From Ascaphus truei (lineage: Eukaryota > Chordata > Amphibia > Anura > Ascaphidae), in the NCBI GenBank assembly GCA_036426205.1, contig WSYH01001945.1, forward strand, positions 34,347-98,346: DNA of 64,000 nucleotides, in the 5' to 3' direction. This document shows, in pieces, positions 33,816 to 47,211 of the stretch. A program made the position numbers and the translations under genes. The number at the start of each line of letters is the position of its first letter. Position 1 is the first letter of the stretch. Under the pieces are notes generated by a model, which saw only the letters and a program-made list of their open reading frames with translations, searched no databases and was not told the origin of the DNA.

Positions 33816-35560
33816 AGAAAAGACTAGATATCATTTTACAAAGTAAAGGTACACTGGAATATGCTGAATAACATAGGAAGAGCATTGATCCAAGGAGAAA
33901 TATAATTGCCATTACCGGAATCAGGAAACATTTTCTTACCCCTTTTGACAATGATAAATATAGGTTAAGTACCTTGCTTAATTATAATTCAGCAAAGGTT
34001 AAACCAGATTGTCAGATGTCTATGTGTGTGGTAACATTTATCCTACAGATAATTGTAACTCCACTTGTTGCTAACAGTGAAAGTTTTTATAGCACTGACT
34101 TGCCAGCTGCTTAACTGTTATAGAAAAATACTATTTTTATGTTGTAAGATCAAACTGATTAGGCACACGGATGCACCTGAACTACTTAACTCCTACTGTA
34201 TATTGTTTCAGCTTCCTTTATCTTGTTATGACATGCCACACTAAAGCATACTAGCAAAACTTGCTTCCTTGAGGTTACTAGCACTACTGGTAAAACAATA
34301 CATTTTTAGACTTTCAAAGCAACGTGTGATACAACAGCTGATGTACCATTTTAGAAAAACTGCCTTACTGGTATGCATAGATTTGTTGCTCAGTGTATTT
34401 TGGTTAATGTAGAACAAACTGTTGCATATTCTGCCTATAAATTGTGCATCAATAATGATTCATCCCATTAAGTAATTTAAATGGTATGTGCTAATATTAC
34501 CATCTACAACATATAATAGAAGTGTTGTACTCAAACCATACATTATGCCCAATGAGCAATTGTACAGAATATTTGAAAGCTACATTAACACAATCAAACT
34601 AGAAAAGAATGTATCCGACACATCTGCTGCTTGTGACACCTTTTTAATGGACTAAACATTTTAAATTGCTTTTGGGTGCTAAACTTCTCCCTTTATCCGA
34701 CCTGATATAAAAGATGGTTATCAAAAACAACAGATGTATTGATACATTTTCCTCCATCTATAGCAACCACCTAAAACTAGTGAGCAGAGTATATTTACCG
34801 CCATGCATATGATAAACTTCAAAATTGCAATTTGAATAGTGTAAATGGCAAAGAGAACTGCATGCAAGAGCTATTGGATGATGTCAACATAATATTATTG
34901 TCATGCTTATAATGTAGAAGTAGATCTGCCTATAGATTTTGCAGTCGCTGGCATATCATGGTGAGTTGTTATCACAAAGATTTCCCAGATGGTAGCATGG
35001 GTGCATAGCAGTAAGCTACATTATTAACATAAATGCAATCATCACATCAACTATAATGTCTCAATATTTATAAAGTGAAGTGGGCTCAGATCATTGAATA
35101 TTTCCTCTTCGCGCCTCACAGCTGCAAACAGGGATGCTGATAGGGTTATTAACAACAAGACTTAAGTTGCACTGACCATTAATAAAGATCAATATCTACT
35201 TCACTTGCTTTAAGTTACACCTTCATTTTCTTAGGTGGGCTCACCCCAGCAGTTTTGCAGACTATACAAATAGGCTGAACTTCAAACGTACTGTACTTAG
35301 CGTGCTGTTTTCCCAACTCATCCTAAATGTGCATGCATGCAACAACTTATGTATCTTACCAATGGGTTTATCCTCTTTTTTGTGACATTAAGCATATCTC
35401 CCTTGCTTTACATTTGCACACCACTACTACATTTGCGCTAGCGTTTAGCGCAAAACACATCAGCGTACGAACCTGCATACAGTACCTCCATGTAGTCAAC
35501 CTTCCAATTAAAGTTATTTTTTTAACATTGGATTTGCTTAGCCCCAGTGTTTTGGAACGC
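33816..35560. other. AT-rich intergenic sequence, nothing recognised
   Basis: Long AT-rich sequence without recognised repeats, RNA genes or exons. Confidence 0.5.
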
Positions 35561-35569
35561 AGTGCTCCG

Positions 35570-36540
35570 CTTTTTTCTCCGTTACTGAATCTCCTTCTAT
35601 CTTACACCCAGTAGCACAAGCACACAACCTAGAGGTCACACTCGACTCCTCTCTCACATTCTCCTCTCACATTCAAAAGGTAGAAAAAAACTGTTGTGTT
35701 TTCCTCCACAATATTACAAAGATACATCCTTTCCTCTGTTGCTCGAATGCTAAAACTCTGACACAGACCCTCATTCTCTCCCATCTTGCAACTGTAACCT
35801 CCTGCTGTCCAGCCTTCCTGCCTCTCACCTGTCTCCTCTACAATCTAGCCTAAACGCTGCTGCCAAAATAACTTTACTCTTTCCTAGATCTGTCTCAGCA
35901 TCTCCCCTGCTGAAATCCCTCTCCTGGCTTCCTATCAAATGCCGTATTACACACCCAATTCCCCCCCCCCCCCCCCCCACTTTTAAGGCTTTACACATTA
36001 CATTCTTCTGCCCCTCCTTACATCTCAGCCCTAATTTCTCACTATGCACCATCCCGCGTTCTGCTCAAGGATGTCTTCTCTCTACCGCCTTTTGTGTCTA
36101 AAGCCCTCTCCCGCCTTCAACCTTTCTCACTGACAGCCCCACACCTCTGGAATGCCCTTCCCCTCAATACCCGACTAGCACCCTCTCTATCCACCTTTAA
36201 GACCCATCTTAAAACACACCTACTTAACAAAGCATATGAGTAGCTCAGTGGCTGTTCAGGACGTGCTGACAGGCGCATGCGTGAGCTGCTGTTTGCCTAT
36301 TGGGCGATATGTCCTTACTCGCGAGTGTACTTAAAGTGAGTGTCCTTAAACCGGGGTATGCCTGTAGATTGTAAGCTGTTCGGGGCAGGGACGCCTTTTC
36401 CTAAATGTTACTTTTATGTCTGAAGCACTTCTTCCAATAATGTGTTATTTGTATTATTTGTTGTTTATATGATTATGTCACATGTATTACTGCTGTGAAG
36501 CGCTATGTACATTAATGGCACTATATAAATAAAGATATAC
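35570..36540 (+). pseudogene. L2/CR1-type LINE, C-terminal part and 3' UTR
   Basis: Broken frames give LDSSLTFSSHIQ near 35640, ITKIHPFLCCSNAKTL near 35710, then SASPLLKSLSWLPIKCRIT near 35900. This is the standard order after the RT domain of L2-like LINEs. A run of about 20 C interrupts it at 35960. The 3' UTR (tgtaagctgttcggggcag... to the ataaataaag end near 36530) is typical of the family. A truncated TA-MITE is inserted at 36251-36365. Confidence 0.8.
36251..36365. mobile_element. Truncated TA-type MITE
   Basis: It ends ccggggtatgcctgta and contains gtacttaaagtgagtg, matching one half of 24743-25072 in reverse. It sits inside the LINE. Confidence 0.8.
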
Positions 36541-37957
36541 ATACATATCCCTCAATGTAGCTCAAAGCATAAATTCCATTCACCGCTTAAGAAAAGCCAA
36601 TATCATAAAATTCAAATGTTTTGGGAACCATTATCCAATTATTCAGGTTTAAACTGAAGTAAGAATGAATCGCTTCATTTCACTTAAAATGTAAAGAATT
36701 TTTCTTGGCTGCTTTTTTTTTGTACATATACATTTGATTGTAAAGCCATTAACAAATTAAAACTCGGATATGTTACGTGTATGAATCCTGTTCCTTTGTT
36801 TGCTGTCTGTTTGCTACTGACTAGTTAACAAATCATGTATGTGTATTATTGACCTAAAAACAAGTGAAGTGTGCATTAAAAATACTGCAACCTAAACTAA
36901 GTTTTGCAAATGTACTATTGTAGGTCTGACAGGCAGAGGAGACACTGAGAAGAATTCTAAAGGAAAGTAGGTGTCTTCCTCATAGGGCTAGAATAATGAC
37001 AAATTGATGTTTGGGAAATAGGATGTTAGCAGGTACAGTATGACAGCTATAACCTCACTGAAAATGAACATATTGCAAAATAAAGAAATACAGTATTACT
37101 ACAAATATCAAACCTTCTTCTATTGAAAAATGGTTATATTTACAGACAATAAACCTAAAATATTAAAGACATCGTAAAAATAAGTGCTGAGCTTCAGTCA
37201 CCTAATTCTCTTTAACCTTCAAAAACACAAAGGCCCAAAGTCACTAAAGAAGTCTTAGCACAATCTTTGACCCCAAAATTCAAACTGCAGAAGAGGGCAC
37301 CTATATTGGGAAGTAGAAGCAGATAGAGGAAGACAACACCAACTATTATGGCTACTTTGCCATATTTCTTATATATTCTTTACAGAAAAAAGCTTTGGGA
37401 GAGGTATACAAAGATTCCGAATCATTATACAGAGCGGTATGTTCAAAATACTTTTATTTATGCTCTTTTGAAATCCTACGTCATGTATGTCACCAAACGA
37501 AAGTGCCTTAATCTTACTGCGCTGGAAGGTGGTTTTTTTCCCCCCATACGTCTAACCGTTTAAAAAAATAGGAGCCCTAGTCACTTACAATTATTTCTGT
37601 TAACAAAGGTTTAAATAGTCATTGTAAAAATGTTGGTAATGATAGATTTTTTTTGTTCAGGGGAAATATTGTGAGCTGAGTTTTTGCTAGGAAAAAAAGG
37701 AGACTTTTTATTAGCGTGTGGGTGTGTGGGTGTGTGCTGCTTCCGACATAAACTGCAACACAATTTGACAGATATGTGGGTATTAGACTCAAACTACTGT
37801 TCTGATGTTAACTCCAGCAGCAATGATTACCATCCATAACACGTTTTAGCATCAAAATAAATGGAAAGGGAAAAAAAGAATTTGCTGTGGATTACGGTTA
37901 TGTGAAACACAAAATTAGAAAATAACTACGTTCTACTCCTAAATGAAAAAGTACTTA

Positions 37958-37996
<39 letters not shown>

Positions 37997-38470
37997 AGAA
38001 TACAAATGGGCATAATGAAACCTTCAGTCTATTCTGGAAAACAAGAACTTCATGACTGTCGATTCCATCTCATCTCAAAATAAACTTACAAACAACAATC
38101 ATTCTAAAAAACGAACATACTGCCAGAACTGCAAATATCGCATCAGGGAAAAGCAGTTAGAAAACTTGTCTTGCCGTGAGGATTCAATAAAATCATATAA
38201 ATCCAAGCAAGTAGTTCGGAACCAAAAAGGAACACTAAACAAGCTGAAAAATTAAGACAAAGTCAGACACAATGTACTGATTACCCTTCTGTGTGCCATT
38301 GACGTACAGGATGCGTCATGAAAATTGCCACCCCAGAGGTCCTTCTGCCATACACTGTACGTTATGGTCATTTACGCATTTAATAGGATCTGTCCTCAAC
38401 CAGCACAAATGCAGACTACACTGAAGGGGCGGACCCTTCCCCTTCATGTCCGATCTCGTGAGCGGAACCC
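36541..38470. other. AT-rich intergenic sequence with (AT)n at 37966-37993
   Basis: No recognised gene. A 67-codon open frame at 38052-38255 encodes a Lys/Asn/Ser-rich peptide with a C-x-x-C, but it has no supporting context. Confidence 0.45.
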
Positions 38471-38474
38471 GTAA

Positions 38475-38774
38475 GGCTAAGCTCAGACAGGCTGCTACGC
38501 TACCGCGCCTCTCTGCTGAGCGATGTGTGCTCATCCCCAGCAGACAGAATGACGCCATTGGATGCGGGACTTTAAAAAAGTGCGTGTTTGTGATTGGCTG
38601 GCGAAGTACACATGATGTAGCTGCCGCTTGAAATCACAACTTCAGTTGTCAACACTGCACTTTGCCGCCGGGGGTCTGTTTCAGTTTGAAAACTCCCACC
38701 CACCAAAGCGAAAGAGTGACGAACGTGCACGCGCACGTAAACTCGCGCACGTCGCATCGCAGCTGAACTCAGCA
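38475..38774. mobile_element. Harbinger-like MITE, TAA duplication, 300 bp
   Basis: TAA flanks both sides (38472-38474, 38775-38777). The ends GGCTAAGCTCAGAC and (reverse complement) TGCTGAGTTCAG are imperfect inverted repeats. The GC-rich interior with an inverted CCAAT box mimics a CpG promoter. Confidence 0.7.
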
Positions 38775-38927
38775 TAAAGGATCACATGAGCGCTCCAAAG
38801 AGCGGTCATGTCATCCATCACCGCCAGCTCATAGGGTCTGTGACCACAGAGATGGCAGGACTCTCTGACACTCACACACCAGCGCCAACAGGACCTGGAC
38901 CTTCTTTCCTGTGAAGACAATACACTA

Positions 38928-39012
38928 ATACCCAGGACATACTTGAAAACGAGAGGTAACTCTCAATGTATTACTTCCTGGTAAAATATTTTATAAATAA
39001 CTAAATAAATAA
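38928..39012 (+). mobile_element. LINE 3' end, family A (short copy)
   Basis: A nearly exact match to 33732-33810, ending in a TAAA-type tail. It is a 5'-truncated retroposon insertion. Confidence 0.75.
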
Positions 39013-39765
39013 TGGATCACATCAAAGTCATTGAAGTTCTCTCTCAAGCTAACAACTATCACTCAGAAAGGGATACACAGAATTTTAAAAGAAAATGTAT
39101 AGGATTCCTTTGCAGCCTCAATCGTCTTAAAAGGACAAAATGTATTAGAGTGCTGCAATGATATTAAAAGGAATATATACATAAGTACAAAATTAGATAT
39201 TTAGCTTACATTCAGTTATAAACAAGACACAAATCGACATGCATGTGTGCAAGGGCGAAAATATGCCACCAAAGCTTTTCATAACACTTGGACAATTAAA
39301 CAAGACTTTAAAGAAGTCCCTGAGGATCACAATTGTTTTTTTTTAAAGTTACTTGAACTGGGGAGTCACAAGGAGCTGATCCGTGGACCCCCGACCCTGG
39401 GGGACCCCTTTAGTTCTTGACTGGCTATCAGGTCTGTCCTCAGGACAAGAATACTGAATACTAAATGGTGTGTGCGGTTCAGGCTCGTTTCAGAGGCCAA
39501 GACGTTGTAACTTTATATTTGTGACGCTGCAGCTGTATTTGTAGGTTTTTTGGTGTGCCAAATGTGGCTCAAATTTCTACAAACATCTCGGGTACTAGAG
39601 GGTCAATGGAAAACTCGCAAATTACAATTTGAGTTCACATTATTATGATATTGATATTTATTAGCATTTCATTTTTAAATGCTGCTTTTAACAAGTTTTC
39701 TACCATACGGAATACAAAAAGAAGCACTTCCAAATCAGTGTTAAGTAACAGGCACACTTACTAAT
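39013..39765. other. No gene recognised
   Basis: AT-rich sequence. A small G/C-rich patch at 39370-39420 recalls other repeats, but nothing is defined. Confidence 0.4.
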
Positions 39766-40492
39766 GTAGCCCTAGCTGGTTTTGGGCTATAAGTCTGCCC
39801 TCCTCCTGGCAGTAATCCCTAGTAAGGGTACTGTAGGTTTGCCAGGAGTAATCATGGGTTTTCCCCACACCTTGCAGCTCAGTAAGTCAGAGAAGGTAGT
39901 GCAATCAGGCCTGCTGTCCAATCAGGGACAGGGGGCTGGTTCTTACTGGAACTGACTTAAGGAGCTGCACTTCCTCAATTTAGCCAGTTGTCTCTACAAT
40001 TGAGAGAGACCGGTTTACTCTAACCAAGCTGTCAGGGCTCTGGCAGTTTGAAGCCCTCCCTTAGGGGAGCGGAGGGAAACCATTTCCTCTTATTCCATCG
40101 GGAGATAAGGGAAGAGCAAGAACTGCTCCTGGTGGCTGGTGGCCGGGAGTGTAGGTCCAGGGACATCCTAAAGGTGAAGACCTGAGTGATAAGAATTGAT
40201 TCAGTGTAAGCTGTACACTACCTTGATTGAGAGAGAGACTGAATAAAGATCATCTGTTCCACATACTTCTTGCCTGAGACTGAAATCTATCAGGGAGAAG
40301 AAGAGGTAGTTCTCCTGCAGAGATTTCTCCCCACACATCTGGGGGCTGCAAGAGATGGAGGTGTTATCACCGTGAGTATAATTCAGGTAAGACCCCAGAA
40401 GCCTGTCCTGACCTTCCTCATAACACCAGACGGGAGACCCAGGGCCCCCTGTCTGTTACCAGCAGGTATGCACCACACTACCATGAGTAACC
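39766..40492 (+). mobile_element. LTR-like element, 727 bp, ACTAAT duplication
   Basis: ACTAAT occurs directly before (39760-39765) and after (40493-40498). The interior has no long frame, carries AATAAA near 40243, and has the promoter-then-polyA-signal layout of an LTR. The ends (gtagccc...gtaacc) are not a clean TG...CA, so the class is uncertain. Confidence 0.45.
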
Positions 40493-40498
40493 ACTAAT

Positions 40499-41020
40499 AT
40501 ACATTTACAGATTCATCCACATGCTGGCTTCATAACATTCACTACATATGACCAGGACATTGCCACATGAAGCTCTCGCATCTCAACTTTTTAATTTAGT
40601 TTAATTGATTCTTAAAAGCTGGTTTTTCTTTGGGTGTAAGGCTGCGTCTGAGGTTATGTAGTGAAAATTAATCCAGCGAAGATTCATATTAACCCATATT
40701 TATCAAGCAGTGTTATGGTATAAGACCTTCCGGGCCATTGGGGAGGATTAACAAAGCTCCGATACTGGGAATTCGAGACAATGGCATTGAATGCAGAGCG
40801 AGTTGGGATACCTGTTATTCAAGCTTTGTGAATCCCAGACATTATCTCTCATGAGCTTATTTCCAACAAATATTAACTTTGATAGAAAAATTACAGATAT
40901 TTTCATCTTTTATTGACTTAACAGGATTTTTGTCAGGGAGAAAGTAGGAAAAAGTGTAGATTTGTTGTTATTTTTGGGGGGGGTGTTGTTTTTTTGGGGG
41001 GGTATAATATGTTGAAGTCT
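40499..41020. other. No gene recognised
   Basis: AT-rich sequence with G runs near 40975-41005. taaggctgcgtctgagg at 40638 resembles a Harbinger-type MITE end without a partner. Confidence 0.4.
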
Positions 41021-41023
41021 ACC

Positions 41024-41475
41024 TTTTAAAGCTGCAGTTCAGTCAATTTCCTGCATGTGTGTTTTTTTTAATAAATCAGTTCTGTAGTAAGAAAAAATAC
41101 TTTTAGCATTTTCTGTTTTTAAAAAAACAACTCTGAAAGACCAATTTTCTTGTATCTATTTTAACAGCCATTTGCTAAGGCCCTGCCCCTTCATGTCCTG
41201 TCACAAGCCCTGGCACACCCCTCTGTCAGCCCTGCCCTCCCTCTAGCACATGTCAGTGCAGGAGTGCTCATGAATATTCATGAGCTTCCACTGACAGACA
41301 AGCAGAACATAAACAGATCCCTTCACTAATTATGTCACCAAATTTCGACCTATCAATACATGGAGAACGAATTGACCTGCAGCTATACAGTTCTTTAGGT
41401 AATTAGAGATTGCACACATAAAACTATTGAAGTAAAAAAAAAAAAAAAAAAAAAAAACTGTCCTGCAGCTTTAAA
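41024..41475. mobile_element. MITE with TTTAAAGCTGCAG inverted ends
   Basis: tttaaagctgcagttcagtc at the left is inverted at the right as ctgtcctgcagctttaaa. An A-run of about 23 lies near the right end (41434-41456). Non-coding. Confidence 0.6.
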
Positions 41476-41858
41476 TAGGGAGTTGTCCAGTGTGTTGAGA
41501 GCACCGAAACGTTTTTTTTTTTGCCTTACAACCGTGTGACGTGGTATTTTGCAATGGGAACGATGTACTAATTGAATTTTTGGTGTTAAATTGATGTGTG
41601 AAAATATAAATTATATTGTGCTTGTCTACTATCTTTCATAATGTTCACCTTAAGGGTGAAAAATGTTTGCCTGTCAAATATATTGTCTCAAAGAAATGGG
41701 ATGCGCATGATACACAGATGATGCAACTTAAAGCACTTCTAATTCTGCGCTATGTATTGACAAAAAAAATTGTATGCAGCATTAATGTTTAATTATGTGT
41801 AGATGTTAACAAAATGTAATATTTTCAAAGTATAGCTATTATGAAATATATTGTATTG

Positions 41859-42175
41859 TATGTCTATTTATATAGCGCCAAAAGTGTACTCTGCGCTTCA
41901 CAAAGAATATAGTACAGGGAATTATAATAATACAATAAGCGCAGCAAAGTCAGACAATAGGAAAGGAAATCCCTATCCCGAAGAGCTTACAATCTAAGTG
42001 GTATGATGGGAGAATTACAGAGACAGCAGGTGAGGGAATAAGTGCTGTAGATGGCAGTGCTTGGTCACAATGGGCGGTAGGAGTGGGTGTGGGACAATAG
42101 CCATGAGTGCAGGCTATTGGGATGCTTGATTTGTGGGGCGAGTTTTAAGGTCAGTATTAAATCAGAAGTTTAACA
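41859..42175 (-). mobile_element. LINE 3' end, antisense
   Basis: atttatatagcgccaaaag and gagcttacaatctaagtgg are the reverse complement of the typical L2/CR1 3' end (tgtaagctc...ggcgctatataaat). Confidence 0.65.
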
Positions 42176-42224
42176 CCATTTACAGGGGAAGAGAAGGCAG
42201 TGAGGCGGGGGTGAGATCAGGTGT

Positions 42225-42580
42225 GTATGTCTGGGTTCAGACATGCCAGGGCCATGGTGCCTTCGCCCGCGAGGAGGCGTGCGGAGGCCGTGAGAAAGAG
42301 GGTGCTTTCCCTGGTCATGGTCGACGGGCCGTGGGGGGGCGTGCCTAAGGGCGTCATGTAGCTGGTTCGCCCTCATTGGGCTAACCGCTCACATGACCCG
42401 TGTGTTATGCCAAGAAATCAGTTTCAACCGATTTCTTGCGCAACGCGCGCGCCCCCTCCTGCCTCCACCCGCATGGTGTATGGGCATGATCACTGCCTTA
42501 AGGCAGTCTGATCGCACCCCGTGCGGATGCCTCCGCGCCGTCTCCCACACCATGGACTTAGGGGAGATCCCCATTAAATG
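42225..42580. repeat. GC-rich segment with strong hairpins
   Basis: CAAGAAATC and GATTTCTTG form a 9-bp stem near 42411-42438. ACTGCCTTAAGGCAGT (42492-42507) is a perfect 16-base palindrome. It is probably a MITE interior; the termini were not found. Confidence 0.4.
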
Positions 42581-42589
42581 AATGATTGA

Positions 42590-44345
42590 TATTTACGAAT
42601 ACTAGTAGGAAAGATACACATCATTCTGTTGTAATCTAAATTGTATCCACCATGTATGCAACACAACGCAATGCATCAAAGTCATTTCGGACAACCAACT
42701 GTGTCATATGTAAGTCACAAACTTTATGCATACTTGCATTGTTTATGTTTGTACTTCTTTTTTAGCCGTGCAATTTTGATGCAAAAAACATCACTAAATA
42801 ATCTCCAATGAGTTTTCCGTTTTGGGCTATGTAAAATGTAACAAGGCGCTCAATTGAATATTAGTTTACTGTATGTAACAAACTGGCTTATTTGTGAAAA
42901 ACAATTCTAATAACAACCTTCACGTTGGTGATTGGCGTACGCATTGCTGAGTGTCTGTAGGAGTTGCATGCAGATTAATATAATAATCGTAACTTTTTTA
43001 TGAAATAGATCCCAACATGCACGTCACATCCTCTTTGTGCAACGTCAACTTGTTTTTTGTTTTCTTAAAGCTGTTTTTATTTTTGAAAAGTTGGAATGGG
43101 TAGGGATTCAGAAATATAAACAGAGGCAGGGGGTAAACATATGTTGGGGTGGGGGGGGTAAACAGGAAACATGTTTTACAATCATATAATTATCTCGACA
43201 AAGCAAGGGTTTATATCGGTCAAGTATTGGCTCATAGAAAGCCAGGCGACGTCAACCTGTTTTATGTGGGGGTTTTTAACACAGATTTTTTAAATGTACA
43301 CATGATGCGGAGGACAAAGACATTGTAAACAATGCACATATAGAGGTTCAATGGCTCTCTTTTGTGCACCTCATTTCCTGTTCGTAACAGAATCATGCAC
43401 AGACACTTAAAAGTTGGATACATTATCTGAGCATGCACACAACCTCTGTGTGTGTGAAGCAGGCAAACCTCACATTTTCTGTATGCGACGGAAACCTTTC
43501 TACAAAAAACAAATGAGTACAGGTACAGTAGGAAGCTGTATATACTTGTATGTCCTACTACTTCTCCATGTGATGCGATCTTCTTAGAAGTATATACTCT
43601 CTTTCTTATAGAAGTCAATTCATTTTTTTATTTTACTGTAGTTGCAATAAGAGTGAAAGTAGGTATTTTATGCACAAATCTATTTATCCTGGTTTTATTT
43701 GGTACATTGTTATACTAAAAAGAAGTGTTTACTATGTATGTATAAAAAAAACATGTTTTTGATAATTTGTTGCCAATATTCTTAGAATTTTAAGCTGTAA
43801 ACTGTAACAATAATCAATGTTACTTTAGTAATATCCAGATACATTGTAGCTGCTGAGTTACACTGACTGAAGGATTGATTGGCACTAAAAGGCAGCCATT
43901 ATGTTAGGCCCACAATTGGGATTTTTACAGATTTATAACAGGAGCGCCAAACGATTGCAATCTTAGGTAACAATGTAGAATTATACATTGTTACATGCTT
44001 TACATATACAAACAAGAAAAAAAGAAAGAAAGAAAGAAAAGGGGGGAGAAGTATTACAGCTTTAATGCAAACCATAAATCAAAATGTATGCTTTTATTAC
44101 AGGAAAACATTTGTGACCATTTAAATTGTTCCTATTTTCAATTGGTCTTTCTTTGCATTTATGGGAGTATCAGTTTACAAAGTCAAAGGACTTATGTTTT
44201 TTTTTTCTTATGTTTATGAACGTATTTTCCTACATTTGGGTAAGAAAATCAAAATGGAATACATTCTTACTTGTGGACTTGTCTGGCTAAAATTTAATTT
44301 GAAACATGATATTGCAGCAGTTTCATCACTTTAACTGTGAATCCC
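42590..44345. other. AT-rich intergenic sequence, nothing recognised
   Basis: No recognised exon, RNA gene or element. A short GAAA-type run is at 44020-44040. Confidence 0.45.
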
Positions 44346-44350
44346 TTTAA

Positions 44351-44586
44351 GGCTTAGTCCCCGCTGACGCTGAGCGCCGGGTGTCCTGCATTTACGCGCG
44401 CGGGGAGGGGGCAATGCGGGTAGTTGAGCGCGCGGGAAAGTATAATTTTTTTGTTTATCTAAGTGGTGAGCGCGGGTGAGCGGGTGTGCCCGCACGCACA
44501 GCATGAGCGGGGACTTACATATACCTATATAATATGTAAGTAACTGCCACAAGCGCCGCCCACTCAGTGTTAGCGGGGACGCAGCC
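44351..44586. mobile_element. Harbinger-like MITE, TAA duplication, 236 bp
   Basis: The ends GGCTTAGTCCCCGCTGACGC and (reverse complement) GGCTGCGTCCCCGCTAACAC are inverted repeats of about 24 bases with few mismatches. TAA flanks at 44348-44350 and 44587-44589. Non-coding and GC-rich. Confidence 0.85.
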
Positions 44587-44639
44587 TAAGAATAAATTCG
44601 GACAAAAAAAAAAAGTGTGCCAAAATAATGTATTTAGGA

Positions 44640-45070
44640 GTAAAATACACTACCGGCACAGTTTATTGCACTGCGGCCAGTTCCGCAAGCCGGGCCGCCC
44701 CTCGGCGTGCCGTGCGTCACCGACGCGCGGTCACGCGTCATCGGGAGCCTGCGCCCCCTGCACGCGCGTCCAGGGCTCCCCGAGGGAGCCCTGGTGGCGC
44801 GGTCACGCGTCATCGGGAGCCTGCGCCCCCTGCACGCGCGTCCAGGGCTCCCCGAGGGAGCCCTGGTGTCCCGCGATGTGGGGGACGGCGGCAGGGGGTT
44901 CCGGAGGACCCGGCGGACCCGGCAGCGGGAGGAATAAAGCCCCGATCGGAGGGCGCTCCTCCGCTGCTTCGGCGCGCGCCCGGCACCCTCCGGCGCGCGC
45001 CAGGTTACTGCTGCGGCCGAGAACGGGCAAATGCTCGAATAAACTCGGCCGCAGCAGTATTCGCCGTTGA
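44640..45070. repeat. GC-rich element with a 72-bp tandem duplication
   Basis: Two nearly identical 72-base units, containing tcacgcgtcatcgggagcc, start near 44725 and 44797. Each contains the self-complementary agggctccccgagggagccct. ctgctgcggccga and tcggccgcagcag at 45008-45055 form another inverted pair. The long overlapping frames are GC-driven. It resembles a MITE rather than a gene. Confidence 0.6.
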
Positions 45071-45074
45071 CACA

Positions 45075-47205
45075 TTTTTCTCGGGGATCGACTGTAACCG
45101 CTCATATAACCTCACGATTCCAATGAACACACCTTGAAAACCAATGTCATATTGTAAATGTATATTTATAGAACAGAGAGTAAGACATTTTTTTAAAAAT
45201 CCAGATTTTTGGCTGTGTGAAGCCACTCCTGAAACAATTATTGGTGGAAATTAAAAAATATATCCTTTTTCAAAATAGGATAGCAACTTTTTGTTTCGTA
45301 GACTAGATATATATTGCTGATTTTTATTTTTATTTTAATGGCATCAGTCCATCTCAGAAGGCCTTTATTGTCCAGATAATTCTAATTTAGGTGATTTAAT
45401 GTGGGAAAAAAAAGAAGCATTGATTTAATGTTTTAATACTTCCTGCACAGAATGTTGTGCTTCTTGTCTACAGTTTTTTAGATAAACTATGTATCGAGGC
45501 AAAAGTGGAGCAAAAAAATACATAAGATGTATCAAGGAAAGAAATCCTATTGAATTCATTTGGAATTTTTTTATTTGATACATTTCTTTTGCACCAGATT
45601 TGCGCCACCTTCTTCACCCTAAAGATCGTTTTTAATTACCAAGGGTTTTGATCACATCTATTGAGTGCGTTGAAAAGTATGTTGCTTGAACAAAGGAGAC
45701 CATAACACTCGAGTCCATACTGAACTTCTCGGCAGGAATTTTTCAAAAGGCTACTGCCCTGTAGTAGCCCTACTGACCACACACATAACCCCATGATCGG
45801 CCTATGAGTACCAACCACTATGAGCACAATTGTTTCTCTATCCTTGTTTCCTCCTTTCCATCATCTCATTGATGACTCCGTAACCAAGCTTCATATCTCT
45901 GAATATTGAATGAACCTGTTTAAAATATAAAATGTGCATCTTTTACTGGTACTACACTGATATTGCCGAACTTCCAATGTTACATGAATCTCCTTACCAC
46001 CTGCATGCTTTTAATATTGTTTTCGGCTCACATTTCTATTAAAAATACAGACTAGAAGCATAGGACACCCTGGTGTGGGAAAAGTAGTAGTTTGGGTTTT
46101 CTGTTGTGAAAAATCGTCAACTGTTATAAAATGTAACTGCTAGCACTAGGCAGAAAAGGTGTGATCGTATTGCATTACATTGTATACGAACACAGGAGTT
46201 AAGTGTATAATATTACAATTTAAATCTCAAGGTAAGAGGCCTCAGGTCTGTATCATAATTCTGCCCAACATGTTGAAACGTTATGGGAAGGATATAAAAA
46301 AACAAAAAAACATTTCAATTGCCTAAAATTTCAGCTAGACTCATTTAGAACTTAACCCTTCCTGATTGGTGGCACCAATCAAAAAATGCTATTTTTTCTA
46401 TTTAATCAGTGGCTGAACGTGAACTCTAATGTCGAGTGAGACGTATAACATGTTGCATAGGTTTCTCATTGATATTACATTTTCTATTACAAAATCGCCG
46501 TTGCCCAGCCCCTATTTACTATGTCCATTAGAAATTGTTTTCATACTAATATATCATTTAACTCTTGTGGTAACGTGATCGACCCATTTTGTCTTATCAG
46601 CATATCATTTTGCGTCAGGCTGTAAACAGGCAGATTTTGATAGACGTTACGGTCAATGCTGAAAACGTACGTGAAATCAATGTATTTCTTTAGCACATTA
46701 ACACACAAGAACAGGATACATTGCAGAATACAGGCACATGTGCTGCAGGTATGACTGGGGTCGTACCCTTACATTAAAGAATACATCTACTAAAACTAAA
46801 CTGTATTCATTGTGCGCAACTCAAAAGAAAAGCCATCAAATGCAAACAGTGTTTGTGTGAGATAAAAGAAAGGAATATTTGCGGTCGACCCTTAATTTAA
46901 ATAAGTGACACGAAAACCACACATTTCTTTTTTTTTGTTCACATTGGAATGGTTATATATGTTATAGGTTACCGTGTGCACATAATTTTAATGTACTATA
47001 TCGTACAGGACAAGCAGGTGACACATTTAAAGTATTCAAAAATATATTGCCACAAGTTTTATTCAGTTCACATGTATAATTGAGGCAATGGGGGGGGGAG
47101 GGGTGGGGAGGAGATAAAACGTATTGTCCTCCCACACAAGTATTCTTGTTTTGGATATGAAAGAGTGATTTACTGGCAATCAGGCAGTCCCCAGAGTCAG
47201 GAGTA
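45075..47205. other. Intergenic or TRAT1 upstream sequence, nothing firm
   Basis: AT-rich sequence. TRAT1 exon 1 could lie here or just downstream, but its expected coding part is only a few codons and no candidate is convincing. Confidence 0.4.
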
Positions 47206-47211
47206 TCACTG

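Noticed and set aside
38052..38255. 67-codon Lys/Asn-rich frame with C-x-x-C
   Set aside because: Short, low-complexity, in AT-rich sequence without splice or homology support.
38440..38780. CpG-rich region with CCAAT box as a gene promoter
   Set aside because: It is bounded by TAA duplications and inverted ends, so it is better explained as a MITE.
41480..41515. GAAACG at 41506 (also 46275 and 63465) as hammerhead remnants
   Set aside because: No CTGANGA-like core or stem II at the right distance.
44567..45137. Overlapping Arg/Pro/Ala-rich frames of 167-169 codons
   Set aside because: GC-driven frames over a tandemly duplicated, palindrome-rich element; no start, splice or domain support.
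46429..46437. ATGTCGA followed by GTGAGA as TRAT1 exon 1
   Set aside because: The phase fits and would give a very short N-terminus, but the donor is weak and the match is too short to distinguish from chance.
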